A program made the position numbers and the translations under genes. A stretch of 64,000 bases of DNA from the NCBI GenBank assembly GCA_018716725.1, contig DVJP01000066.1, forward strand, positions 23,914 to 87,913, read 5' to 3'. Origin of the DNA: Candidatus Merdivicinus excrementipullorum (GTDB lineage: Bacteria; Bacillota; Clostridia; Oscillospirales; Ruminococcaceae). Below the pieces are notes generated by a model. It saw only the letters and a list, made by a program, of their open reading frames with translations. It was not told where the DNA came from and searched no databases. Below, in pieces: positions 45,634 through 53,501 of the stretch (its first letter is position 1; the number at the start of each line of letters is the position of its first letter).

Positions 45634-45782
45634 GCCAGGTTACACCTGGAGGAAATTCGCCGCGGCGTTTTTGCCACGCGGCAGATTTTGGTTGGCGCGC
45701 GACAGGCTGCGCGCCTCTGGAAGTCAGGCTCCCGCATCTGTGACGGGCGGCCAGGTTACACCTGGAGGAAATTCGCCGCGGC
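45634..45782 (+). repeat. 33-bp direct repeat, two copies
   Basis: The same 33 bp occurs at 45634-45666 and 45750-45782. Each copy contains the hairpin CCAGGT-TAC-ACCTGG followed by GGAGGAAATTCGCCGCGGC. The first copy starts 3 bp after the AICAR transformylase stop. The stretch between them holds GC-rich palindromes but no gene. Confidence 0.8.
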
Positions 45783-45791
45783 AGGATACGT

Positions 45792-45919
45792 CGGGCGGCC
45801 GATGACCGCCCCCACAGCCCGGAACGGAGCATTGTTTTTGTAGGGGACGGGTTCCCCGTCCCGCAATTTCGGGAAAATGTTCCGTATGATATGCGGGCGG
45901 GGCAACCCCGCCCCTACAA
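45792..45919 (+). repeat. Three GTAGGGG-type palindromes
   Basis: A reverse copy with arms GGGCGGCC and GACCGCCC ends near 45816, a forward copy TGTAGGGGACGGG...CCCGTCCC runs 45839-45863, and a reverse copy CGGGCGGGG...CCCCTACAA ends at 45919. Confidence 0.8.
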
Positions 45920-45939
45920 CCCGGAATGCAGCGCGGATT

Positions 45940-46221
45940 TTATCTCGGCGAAATTTCGGTTTTGACCGGGTAATCCCCCGGGTCCCACCAGGCAATCCCA
46001 ATGGACAATCCGCAGCGCACCCCTTCCGCAAAGCATTGGAACGCCTGCTCATCAATGAGGAAGTTGTTCCGGTTGAGAAAATCCAGGAACAGTCCTCGCT
46101 GTTCATCGGTCATGCTCCGGCGTAAAGCATCTATCAGGGCGCACGCCTGCGGGTCATCTTCCGGGAAAATCCGAAGATTACGGGGAATATTCAAAAATAA
46201 GGTTTCCAGTGCGGTTCGCAT
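45940..46221 (-). CDS. Small protein of unknown function, divergent to an XRE regulator
   Basis: The 93-residue protein starts at ATG 46221 with GGAG 8 nt upstream. It is hydrophilic and helical (DDPQACALIDALRRSMTDEQ, then FLNRNNFLIDEQAFQCFAEG), followed by GVRCGLSIGIAWW and a short tail. The last few residues approach the repeat cluster. I do not recognise it with confidence; similar short proteins of gut Firmicutes end in an F-x-x-G-x-x-x-G helix. Its promoter overlaps the 13-bp inverted repeat shared with the XRE gene, so both are probably co-regulated. Confidence 0.65.
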   Translation of the reverse strand: MRTALETLFLNIPRNLRIFPEDDPQACALIDALRRSMTDEQRGLFLDFLNRNNFLIDEQAFQCFAEGVRCGLSIGIAWWDPGDYPVKTEISPR

Positions 46222-46241
46222 AATATCAACTCCATTTGTGA

Positions 46242-46279
46242 TTTACCTTTAAGTAGATTATATTCCACTTAAAGGTAAA
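46242..46279. promoter_or_regulatory. 13-bp inverted-repeat operator in the divergent promoter
   Basis: TTTACCTTTAAGT (46242-46254) is mirrored perfectly by ACTTAAAGGTAAA (46267-46279) around a 12-bp AT-rich spacer. The spacer holds TATAAT on the minus strand (46257-46262) and TATATT on the plus strand. Binding there would block both directions, most simply by the XRE protein encoded alongside. Confidence 0.75.
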
Positions 46280-46296
46280 TGCCAACAGGTATTGTT

Positions 46297-46557
46297 ATGA
46301 ATTTTGAAGAAATTTTTGCTGCTCGGGTGCATGAATTGCGACTGAAAAAAGGTATCAGTCAAAAACAGCTTGGTGAAGCGATTGGTTTGTCTCATAAAGC
46401 AATCAGTACCATTGAAAGCGGCAGCCGTTCCACCAGTATTGCAAAACTGGTAGCATTGGCACAATTTTTTGATGTGTCGACAGACTATTTGCTTGGCCTG
46501 CGGGATACGCCGAAGGATGCGGGCGGGGAGACCCCGCCCCTACAACCCGGGGCGTGA
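46297..46557 (+). CDS. XRE-family transcriptional regulator with repeat-encoded C-terminus
   Basis: I prefer ATG 46297 (86 residues) because ATG 46279 lies inside the operator. The HTH_3 domain is VHELRLKKGISQKQLGEAI through KAISTIESGSRSTSIAKL (about 5-66), typical of XRE/Cro repressors. The last ~13 residues (DAGGETPPLQPGA) are translated from a GTAGGGG palindrome (46520-46545), which also leads to the stop codon. The gene is more AT-rich than its neighbours, which suggests recent acquisition. It probably represses itself and the divergent gene. Confidence 0.85.
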   Translation: MNFEEIFAARVHELRLKKGISQKQLGEAIGLSHKAISTIESGSRSTSIAKLVALAQFFDVSTDYLLGLRDTPKDAGGETPPLQPGA

Positions 46558-46592
46558 CGTGGATGTGGTAGGGGACGGGTTTCCCGTCCCGC
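46520..46592 (+). repeat. Two GTAGGGG-type palindromes at the 3' end of the XRE gene
   Basis: A reverse copy (46520-46545, arms GGCGGGG/CCCCGCC) lies inside the coding frame, and a forward copy (46566-46592, arms GGACGGG/CCCGTCC) follows the stop codon. Confidence 0.8.
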
Positions 46593-46693
46593 GATTTCGG
46601 GAAAACGTAATGTTGAACGCTGTTTGTAATCCCCGGATGGAATGTGGACGCTGTACGGCGGTATTTTGACTATCTGACAGGAAAGGAAAGAAT

Positions 46694-47959
46694 ATGAAAA
46701 TTTTAGTAGTCGGCTCTGGCGGACGGGAACACGCCATTGCCTTAAAACTCAAAGAGAATCCCAAGGTGGAGCAGATTTTCGCCGCCCCCGGCAACGGCGG
46801 CATGGCGGCCTTCTGCACCCCGGTGAACATCAAGGCCACCGATGTGGAAGGCATGGTCGCCTTTGCCAAGGAAAACGGCGTTGATTTCGCCGTAGTCGCC
46901 CCCGACGACCCGCTGGTGCTGGGCATGGTGGACGCCATGGAGGAAGCCGGCATCCCTTCCTTCGGCCCCAATAAGGCGGCGGCCATTATCGAGGGAAGCA
47001 AGGTCTTTTCCAAAAACCTCATGAAAAAATACAGCATCCCCACGGCCAAATACGAAACCTTCGCCAGCGAGGAGGAGGCTGTGGCCTACCTGAAAGCCCA
47101 GAATACCTACCCCACCGTGGTCAAGGCCGACGGCCTGGCCCTGGGCAAAGGCGTGCTCATCGCTAAAAATGAGCAGGAGGCCCTGGACGCCGTCCATTCC
47201 ATTATGAGCGACAAGATTTTCGGCGCTTCCGGCAACCATATCGTCATCGAGGAATTTCTGGAAGGCCCCGAGGTTTCGGTGCTGTCCTTTACCGACGGCA
47301 AGACCCTGGTCCCCATGATCTCCTCCAAGGACCACAAGCGCGCCCTGGACAACGACGAGGGCTTGAACACCGGCGGCATGGGCACTATCGCCCCCAACCC
47401 TTACTACACCCCCGAAATGGCTGAGCGCTGCATGAAGGAGATTTTCCTCCCCACTGTGGAGGCCATGAAGGCGGAAGGCCGCACCTTTAAGGGCTGCCTG
47501 TATTTCGGATTGATGATTACCAAGGACGGCCCCAAGGTCATTGAGTACAACTGCCGCTTCGGCGACCCGGAAACCCAGGTGGTGCTGCCCCTGCTGAAAA
47601 CCGACCTGCTGACCATTTTTGAGGCGGTTCACGATGAACGGCTGGCGGAAATCCCGGTGGAATTTTCCGATGAATCCGCCGCCTGCGTCATCATGGCTTC
47701 CGGCGGGTATCCCCAGAAATACCAGACCGGCTACGAAATCAGCGGCCTGGATTCCATGGGCCAGGCCCAAGGCGTCACCGTTTACCACGCAGGCACCAAG
47801 CTGGAAAACGGCAAATTCCTGACGTCCGGCGGCCGGGTGCTGGGCGTTACCGCCACCGGCAAGGACCGGGAGGATGCTCTTCAAAAGAGCTACGCGGCTG
47901 TGGCGAAAATTTCCTTCCAGGACGCCCATTACCGCAAAGATATTGGCAAAATTCGTTAA
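46694..47959 (+). CDS. purD: Phosphoribosylamine--glycine ligase
   Basis: The 421-residue ATP-grasp protein begins MKILVVGSGGREHAIALKL and contains GPNKAAAIIEGSKVFSKNLM, GLALGKGVLIA and the metal-site YNCRFGDPETQVVL. It makes GAR from phosphoribosylamine. It is separated from the other purine genes by the repeat/XRE islet, and no convincing promoter was found in the 136 bp before it. Confidence 0.96.
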   Translation: MKILVVGSGGREHAIALKLKENPKVEQIFAAPGNGGMAAFCTPVNIKATDVEGMVAFAKENGVDFAVVAPDDPLVLGMVDAMEEAGIPSFGPNKAAAIIEGSKVFSKNLMKKYSIPTAKYETFASEEEAVAYLKAQNTYPTVVKADGLALGKGVLIAKNEQEALDAVHSIMSDKIFGASGNHIVIEEFLEGPEVSVLSFTDGKTLVPMISSKDHKRALDNDEGLNTGGMGTIAPNPYYTPEMAERCMKEIFLPTVEAMKAEGRTFKGCLYFGLMITKDGPKVIEYNCRFGDPETQVVLPLLKTDLLTIFEAVHDERLAEIPVEFSDESAACVIMASGGYPQKYQTGYEISGLDSMGQAQGVTVYHAGTKLENGKFLTSGGRVLGVTATGKDREDALQKSYAAVAKISFQDAHYRKDIGKIR

Positions 47960-47972
47960 ATTTAACAAAGAT

Positions 47973-47997
47973 AAAGGCAGGGGAAACCCTGCCTTTT
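47973..47997 (+). terminator. Intrinsic terminator after purD
   Basis: AAAGGCAGGG (47973-47982) pairs with CCCTGCCTTT (47987-47996) over a GAAA loop and ends in T residues. Confidence 0.85.
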
Positions 47998-48016
47998 GAA
48001 TTTTTGAAAATAAGTA

Positions 48017-48045
48017 TTGAAAAAATACAAAAAATCTGTTATACT
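48017..48045 (+). promoter_or_regulatory. Promoter of the GH127 gene
   Basis: TTGAAA (48017-48022) and TATACT (48040-48045), 17-bp spacer. It lies inside the upstream extension of the reading frame and so rules out a start at 48017. Confidence 0.75.
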
Positions 48046-48076
48046 GACCTTGATTTCTGATGAAAGAAGGGATGTC

Positions 48077-49921
48077 ATGCTGCAAAAGTTAAAGCGAATC
48101 CCCTATACTACCCGGGAAATCCATCCCGCCGGCTGGCTGAAACGCCAGCTGGAAATCCAGGCAGAAGGGCTGTCCGGGCATTTGGATGAAATCTGGCCCG
48201 ACATCCGGGACAGCCGGTGGATCGGCGGGGACAAGGAAGGCTGGGAACGGGTTCCGTACTGGCTGGACGGCTTTATCCCTCTGGCCTGGCTGCTGGACCG
48301 GGAGGACTTGAAGGCCCGTGCCCGCCGGTACATCGACGCTATCCTGGACGGGCAGAAGGAGGACGGCTGGATCTGCCCCTGTGAGGACGAAGAGCGGGGC
48401 GGGTACGACGTCTGGGCCGCCTTCCTTATCGGAAAAGTGCTGGTTGTCTACCACGACTGCACCGGCGACCCGCGGATTGAGGGCGCGGTTGCCGGGATCC
48501 TGCAAAGCCTGGACCGGCATATGGACGGCCGCACTCTGTTTAACTGGGGGCAGGCCCGCTGGTTTGAGTGCCTGATCCCTCTTTTCTGGCTGTACGAACG
48601 GCGTCCGGAACCGTGGCTTTTAAAATTGGCCCACAAGCTGCGGCTCCAGGGATTCAACTACCGGGAACTGTTTGAGGACTGGCAGTTTGAAAAGCCCGAT
48701 GAAAAGGGGCGGTGGACTTACTTAACCCATGTGGTGAATTTGGCCATGTGCCTAAAAGCGGAAGCGCTGTACAGCCGGATTACCGGCCGGGACGCCAACG
48801 GCTTTACCAAAAAGGCTATAGGCCTTTTGCAGCGTGACCACGGAATGCCCACCGGGCATTTTACCGGGGACGAATGCCTTTCGGGAACCAGCCCCATACA
48901 GGGCAGCGAGCTGTGCTCCGTGGTGGAGGCCATGTATTCCTGCCAGCATTTGATTTCCGTCACCAGCGACAGCTTTTGGGGCGATTTGCTGGAACGCCTG
49001 GCCTTTAACGCCCTTCCGGCCGCCACCAGCCCGGATATGTGGACCCACCAGTATGACCAGATGACCAACCAGCCCCAGTGCAGCTATCTTTCTAAGGAAC
49101 GGAACCCTTTCCGCACCAATTCCGGGGAATCCCACCTTTTCGGGCTGGAACCTAATTTTGGCTGCTGTACGGCCAATTTCAGCCAGGGATGGCCCAAGTT
49201 CGCCCTGTCTGTCTTTATGAAGGCGGAGGACGGCGTGGCCGTTACCGCCATTGCGCCGGCTGTATTGGAAACCGAGATGGACGGCGCGCCGGTGCGCGTT
49301 GAGGTGGAAACGGAGTATCCCTTTAAAGATCAGTACCGGGTCAAGGTGACGGCGGAAAAGCCGGCGGAATTCGCCCTCTATTTGCGGATACCGGGGTGTG
49401 TATCCGAGGCCCAGGTTGATGGTATGGACGCGGAGCCTGGGAAAGAATACCGCCTGTTCCGCCGGTGGGAGAGGGAACAGGAAGTGACCGTCCGGTTTTC
49501 CATGGAACCCAAAATGAGCCGGCGTCCCAGCGGGATGTATGTGCTGAACCGGGGGCCGCTGCTCTTCAGCCTGCCGGTTGCGGAACGCTGGCAGCGGGAG
49601 GAATTTACCCGGGATGGGGTGGAACGCCGGTTCCCCTGGTGCGATTATCAGATTTTCCCCGCATCCAAGTGGAATTATGCCTTTGCCGGTCAAAATTGGG
49701 AACCGGAATTTGGGCAAATTGGGGAATACCCCTTTTCTCCCCAGCAAGCGGGCATTTCCCTTTTGGGGGACCTTGCTGAAATCCAGTGGGGGATGGAGGA
49801 CGGCCTGTTGGAGGAAGTACCGGACGGGAAGGTTTTGGCGCCGCCCCAGCGGATGCGGCTCATCCCCTACGGCTGCACCAACCTGCGGATGACGGAGCTG
49901 CCCCTGGTATTGGAAAAGTAA
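48077..49921 (+). CDS. GH127 family beta-L-arabinofuranosidase (DUF1680)
   Basis: The start at ATG 48077 (614 residues) follows GAAGGG and the promoter. The (alpha/alpha)6 core carries the GH127 active site: Glu278 and Cys280 in SELCSVVEAM, and the Cys363-Cys364 pair in NFGCCTANFSQGWPKF. In Bifidobacterium HypBA1 the equivalent residues bind zinc and one cysteine is the nucleophile. There is no signal peptide, so it acts inside the cell on imported arabinosides. Other specificities within the family are possible. A small membrane protein follows. Confidence 0.9.
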   Translation: MLQKLKRIPYTTREIHPAGWLKRQLEIQAEGLSGHLDEIWPDIRDSRWIGGDKEGWERVPYWLDGFIPLAWLLDREDLKARARRYIDAILDGQKEDGWICPCEDEERGGYDVWAAFLIGKVLVVYHDCTGDPRIEGAVAGILQSLDRHMDGRTLFNWGQARWFECLIPLFWLYERRPEPWLLKLAHKLRLQGFNYRELFEDWQFEKPDEKGRWTYLTHVVNLAMCLKAEALYSRITGRDANGFTKKAIGLLQRDHGMPTGHFTGDECLSGTSPIQGSELCSVVEAMYSCQHLISVTSDSFWGDLLERLAFNALPAATSPDMWTHQYDQMTNQPQCSYLSKERNPFRTNSGESHLFGLEPNFGCCTANFSQGWPKFALSVFMKAEDGVAVTAIAPAVLETEMDGAPVRVEVETEYPFKDQYRVKVTAEKPAEFALYLRIPGCVSEAQVDGMDAEPGKEYRLFRRWEREQEVTVRFSMEPKMSRRPSGMYVLNRGPLLFSLPVAERWQREEFTRDGVERRFPWCDYQIFPASKWNYAFAGQNWEPEFGQIGEYPFSPQQAGISLLGDLAEIQWGMEDGLLEEVPDGKVLAPPQRMRLIPYGCTNLRMTELPLVLEK

Positions 49922-49954
49922 AATCAAACTTGACGAAAGACAGGAGGAAAAACA

Positions 49955-50377
49955 ATGGAAAAAACAAGATTGGGAATTTCTGTGGGCTTACTGGCCGCGA
50001 TTATGTACTTCATGGGGATTTTGAACCTTTTGGGACTATTGCTGATTGCGGGATATATTCTGTTTTGTGAGAAAGACCTTTGGCTGCGGAAATCTGCGGT
50101 AAAAGCTGTGTTGATTTACGCGGTATTCGCGGTGATTACACTGATCTTAGGGGTAATCGACAACTGCTTTGGGATTCTCAACACCATGATTGGATGGCTC
50201 TTTTCATTTCGGATTGATTTCCCTCTGGATTTGGACAATATCGTGGGGTATGCGGCGTCCATCCTGCGCACGGTGCTGTACCTGGTGCTGGCGGCCATGG
50301 CGTTGAAACAAAATACAATTCGTATCGCTCCTTTAGACAACTTCATTGACAAGCATTTAAAGGCGGAAACAGAATAA
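49955..50377 (+). CDS. Small membrane protein of unknown function
   Basis: The 140-residue protein has three to four predicted helices (about 5-37, 48-68, 70-85, 103-118) and ends in a hydrophilic tail. It follows the GH127 gene by 33 bp with a strong AGGAGGAAAA site, so both are probably one transcript. Its base composition is slightly more AT-rich. I recognise no family. Confidence 0.65.
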   Translation: MEKTRLGISVGLLAAIMYFMGILNLLGLLLIAGYILFCEKDLWLRKSAVKAVLIYAVFAVITLILGVIDNCFGILNTMIGWLFSFRIDFPLDLDNIVGYAASILRTVLYLVLAAMALKQNTIRIAPLDNFIDKHLKAETE

Positions 50378-50383
50378 CGGCAA

Positions 50384-50414
50384 AAAATCCCCGGACATTT
50401 CGTCCGGGGATTTT
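50384..50414. terminator. Bidirectional terminator
   Basis: AAAATCCCCGGAC (50384-50396) pairs with GTCCGGGGATTTT (50402-50414), 13 bp over an ATTTC loop, with A/T tails on both sides. It separates the plus-strand membrane gene from the convergent isomerase gene. Confidence 0.85.
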
Positions 50415-50430
50415 GGCGTTATAAGAAGGT

Positions 50431-51912
50431 TTATGCAAAAGGATTTTCATCCTTGTACAGCATGGATTTGGGCTGGTTGAAGGCAACGTCCTCTACGCCC
50501 AGGAATTTGAAGATGCTCCACAGGGCCTTGCCGCAGTGAGAGAACGCGACAGCGCCGTGATGGGGGTAACGCTTGGCAATGAGCACATGGCGGTAGAAGC
50601 GGCCCATTTCGGGAATGGCGAAGATGCCGATGCCGCCGAAGGAGTTGGTGGGAACCGGCAGAACCTCGCCCTGGGCGATGTAAGCCTGCAAGGTAGCGTC
50701 CGCATTGCCGTGGAGACGGAAGAAGGTCACGTCGCCGGCGGAAATGTCGCCTTCCAGGGTGCCCCGGGTGATGTCGGGAGTACCGCCGTTTTCCAGCAGA
50801 CGGTTCTGGATGAGCTGGTATTTGATGCCGCCGCAGCAGAGCTTGCAGTTAGGGGTGTTGCCGCAGTGGAAGCCCATGAACAGGTCGGTGTGGGCGTAGT
50901 TGAATTTGCCCTTAATGCCTTCCTCGTACTGGTCGGCGGGAACGGAGTTGTTGATATCCAGCAGGGTGACTGCGTCCTCGGTGACGCAGGCACCGATGTA
51001 TTCGCTGATGCCGCCGTAAATGTCAACCTCGCAGGCCACGGGGATGCCCCGGGAAGCCAGGCGGCTGTTGACGTAGCAGGGTTCAAAGCCGAACTCGTTG
51101 GGGAACGCGGGCCAGCACTTGTTGGCAAACACCACATAGTCCCGGTCGCCTTTGTTCTTTTCTGCCCAGTCAAGGAGGGTCAGCTCATACTGGGCCATGC
51201 GCTCCAGCAGGTCGGGATACTGGTTGCCCTCGCCCAGTTCCTTGGCCATGTCCGCCACAACCTCGGGGATGCGGGCGTCGCCTTTGTGCTCCCGATAGCT
51301 GACCAGCAGGTCCAGCTCGGAGTTTTCCTGAATCTCCACGCCGATGTCGTAAAGGGGCTTGATGGGGGCGTTGCAGGCGAAGAAGTCCTGGGGACGAGGG
51401 CCGAAGGTGATGACCTTCAGGTGGGACAGGCCGATGAGGGCACGGGCCACAGGCAGGAAGTCCTTGGCCATTTTGGCGATGTCGCCGGCGGTGCCGACGG
51501 GGTATTCGGGGATGTAAGCGGGGATTTTCCGCAGGCCCAGGTTGTAAGAGCAGTTGAGCATGCCGCAGTAAGCGTCGCCCCGGCCGTTAATCAGGTCTTT
51601 GCCGGTTTCCTCAGCGGCGGCGGCGTACATAACAGGGCCGTCAAAATGCTTGGCGATAAGGGTTTCGGGGGTTTCGGGGCCGAAGTTGCCCAGGAACACG
51701 ATCAGAGCGTTGCATCCGGCGGCATTGACGTCGGCAACAGCCTTCTGCATGTCCAGTTCGCTTTCCACCGTCACTTTGCTCTCGTAAACATTGACGCCGA
51801 TTTTGGCGCAGGCTTCCGCCACAGCGGCCCGGCGGCGCTCAGACAGGGAAATGACGAAGCAGTCGCGGCTGACGGCGATCAGGCCCAGCTTTACTTCAGG
51901 GATATTTTTCAT
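50431..51912 (-). CDS. L-fucose/L-arabinose isomerase family protein
   Basis: The 493-residue protein starts at ATG 51912 after AAAGGAG. The N-terminal part (IVFLGNFGPETPETLIAK) and the middle with EVDIYGGISEYIG and NNSVPADQYEEG match the fucose-isomerase-like fold, where Glu/Asp/His residues bind Mn. It is shorter than E. coli FucI (591). It would interconvert an aldose and ketose; fucose or arabinose are likely, but the true sugar is not fixed. It is second in a galM operon under an apparent LacI-type operator. Confidence 0.85.
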   Translation of the reverse strand: MKNIPEVKLGLIAVSRDCFVISLSERRRAAVAEACAKIGVNVYESKVTVESELDMQKAVADVNAAGCNALIVFLGNFGPETPETLIAKHFDGPVMYAAAAEETGKDLINGRGDAYCGMLNCSYNLGLRKIPAYIPEYPVGTAGDIAKMAKDFLPVARALIGLSHLKVITFGPRPQDFFACNAPIKPLYDIGVEIQENSELDLLVSYREHKGDARIPEVVADMAKELGEGNQYPDLLERMAQYELTLLDWAEKNKGDRDYVVFANKCWPAFPNEFGFEPCYVNSRLASRGIPVACEVDIYGGISEYIGACVTEDAVTLLDINNSVPADQYEEGIKGKFNYAHTDLFMGFHCGNTPNCKLCCGGIKYQLIQNRLLENGGTPDITRGTLEGDISAGDVTFFRLHGNADATLQAYIAQGEVLPVPTNSFGGIGIFAIPEMGRFYRHVLIAKRYPHHGAVAFSHCGKALWSIFKFLGVEDVAFNQPKSMLYKDENPFA

Positions 51913-51931
51913 AGGGAAATTCTCCTTTCCA

Positions 51932-52981
51932 TTATTTCAGGGTTTCAAACTGATAAGCGGTCACTGCGTGGAATTCCTCTCCGGCCTTGAGAACGGGCTG
52001 GATGAAATTGGGGCAGTGAAGGGCGTTGGGGCAGTACTGGCTTTCCAGGCAGAAGCCCCAGCGGCGGCCGTTAGTGGATTTGCCCTTGCCTGGAATTACG
52101 CCGTCCAGGTAGTTGCCGGCGTAGAACTGCATGGCGGGCAGGGTGGTGAAGCCGGTGAGGGTGATGCCGGTTCCTTCGTCCACAGCGTAAGCCATTTTCC
52201 GCAGGGTGCCGGGCTGGCCGTCGATCATCCAGTTGTTGTCATAGCCGCCGGCCCAAGAGAGCTGCTCGAAGCTGTCGTCGATGTGGTCGCCGATGCGGGT
52301 AAGCTCCCGCAGGTCCATGGGAGTGCCGTCCACAGCGGCAATGACGCCGGTGGGGATGGATTTTTCGTCGGTCATGGTGTAGTAGGAGCCGAACACCTGG
52401 ATTTTCTGGTTCAGCACGTCGCCGCTGTCCTGGCCCGCCAGGTTAAAGTAGCTGTGGTTGGTCAGGTTGCAGACAGTGTCCGCGTCGGATTTGGCTTTGT
52501 AATCCAGAACCAGGGTATTGTTGTCGGTCAGGGTGTAGGTGACGGTGACGGTAAGATTGCCGGGGTAGCCTTCCTCGCCGTCGGGGCTTACATAGGTCAG
52601 TTCCAGGCTGCTGCCGCAGGCCTTTGCGGTCCAGACCTTTTTGTCAAAGCCGCATTTGCCGCCGTGGAGGTGGTTGCCGTTGTCGTTGGCGAAAAGCTCA
52701 TACTCCTTGCCGTTTAAGGTGAATTTTGCGCCGCCGATGCGGTTGCCGTGGCGGCCGATTAAGGCGCCTAAGTATTTGTCGCCCTTTTCGTAATCAGCCA
52801 GGGTGTCGTAGCCCAGCACCACGTCCGTCAGTTTCCCGTTCCGGTCGGGGACCATAAGGAACTGTACGGCGCCGCCGTAGGTGAGGATTCCCGCCTTTGC
52901 GGAGCCGTTGTCCAGGACGTACCGTTCCACCGCCTGGCCGGAAGCGGTGACGCCGAAAGGCTCCTTCATAATGGTAGTCAT
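51932..52981 (-). CDS. galM: Aldose 1-epimerase (galactose mutarotase family)
   Basis: I place the start at ATG 52981 (349 residues) after CAGGAGGGAACAG; the frame extends to 53008 but without a site. Family motifs are LIGRHGNRIGGAKF, NGNHLHGG (active-site His), LTNHSYFNLAGQ (second His) and CLESQYCPNALH with the catalytic Glu. It equilibrates alpha and beta anomers before isomerase or kinase. It is the first gene of a two-gene operon with the isomerase 19 bp downstream. Confidence 0.93.
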   Translation of the reverse strand: MTTIMKEPFGVTASGQAVERYVLDNGSAKAGILTYGGAVQFLMVPDRNGKLTDVVLGYDTLADYEKGDKYLGALIGRHGNRIGGAKFTLNGKEYELFANDNGNHLHGGKCGFDKKVWTAKACGSSLELTYVSPDGEEGYPGNLTVTVTYTLTDNNTLVLDYKAKSDADTVCNLTNHSYFNLAGQDSGDVLNQKIQVFGSYYTMTDEKSIPTGVIAAVDGTPMDLRELTRIGDHIDDSFEQLSWAGGYDNNWMIDGQPGTLRKMAYAVDEGTGITLTGFTTLPAMQFYAGNYLDGVIPGKGKSTNGRRWGFCLESQYCPNALHCPNFIQPVLKAGEEFHAVTAYQFETLK

Positions 52982-53032
52982 TGCTGTTCCCTCCTGTTGT
53001 GCGCCCATCTGTGCAGGGGCATTGTGCCTTCT

Positions 53033-53048
53033 CTGTGCACGGGCACAG
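53033..53048. promoter_or_regulatory. Operator palindrome at the galM promoter
   Basis: CTGTGC-ACGG-GCACAG is a perfect 6-4-6 inverted repeat. It lies about 6 bp downstream of the predicted galM transcription start. It shares the core TGTGC-N4-GCACA with the palindrome at 53149-53164. Confidence 0.7.
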
Positions 53049-53060
53049 TCTTATAGCTAC

Positions 53061-53089
53061 AAAATACCACATTCTTCTCCTTCTGTCAA
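53061..53089 (-). promoter_or_regulatory. Promoter of the galM-isomerase operon
   Basis: On the minus strand TTGACA (53084-53089) and TATTTT (53061-53066) are 17 bp apart. Confidence 0.7.
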
Positions 53090-53110
53090 GGGAATTTTAT
53101 CAGAAAATGA

Positions 53111-53139
53111 TTGACAAAACAGAAATTCAATGCTTTAAT
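53111..53139 (+). promoter_or_regulatory. Promoter reading toward the LacI-type regulator
   Basis: TTGACA (53111-53116) and TTTAAT (53134-53139), 17-bp spacer. Its predicted start is within a few bp of the second operator. The leader to the regulator would be about 430 nt and full of palindromes. Confidence 0.65.
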
Positions 53140-53148
53140 AAAGATAAC

Positions 53149-53164
53149 GTGTGCTTGTGCACAC
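53149..53164. promoter_or_regulatory. Operator palindrome at the regulator promoter
   Basis: GTGTGC-TTGT-GCACAC is a perfect 6-4-6 inverted repeat just downstream of the plus-strand promoter, matching the one at the galM promoter in core and spacing. This points to autoregulation by the LacI-type protein. Confidence 0.7.
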
Positions 53165-53314
53165 CCGCGGGGAAGCCCCGCGGCCAATTCGACGCGGGTC
53201 CGGAGGCCGGACGGCCAATTCGACGCGGCCGCACAGCCCTATACCGACCGCTGGACGGCGAAATGAATTCGCCGATTTGATGGGTTTCATCTTCTATCGC
53301 TTTTGAGGGCACAT

Positions 53315-53501
53315 TGTAGGGGACGGGTTTCCCGTCCCGTGTTTCTAGTAAAACGCTGCGCTGCATGGCGGGCCGGGGGACCCGGCCCCTACGATTTGGT
53401 GTGTGCGTTTGTATTGTAGGGGCGCGCATTCCGGGAATTTGGAAAAATACGGCGTCAAACGGCGGGCCGGGTAAACGGGCGGCCAATGGCCGCCCCTACA
53501 A
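53315..53501 (+). repeat. Cluster of GTAGGGG palindromes before the LacI-type gene
   Basis: A forward copy (53315-53340, arms GGACGGG/CCCGTCC), a reverse copy (about 53369-53394, GGCCGGG/CCCGGCC), a forward copy at 53414 that has lost its second arm (CGCGCATT then CCGGGAAT), and a reverse copy ending at 53501 (GGGCGGCC/GGCCGCCC) are seen. Linkers resemble those at 43.2-43.5 kb. Confidence 0.8.

Noticed and set aside
46742..48085. A 447-codon minus-strand frame antisense to purD and into GH127
   Set aside because: Shadow of purD; crosses a terminator and promoter and shows no domain.
50536..51990. A 484-codon plus-strand frame antisense to the isomerase gene
   Set aside because: Shadow frame with Gly/Val/Ala-rich translation; the minus-strand isomerase is clear and has a promoter and ribosome site.
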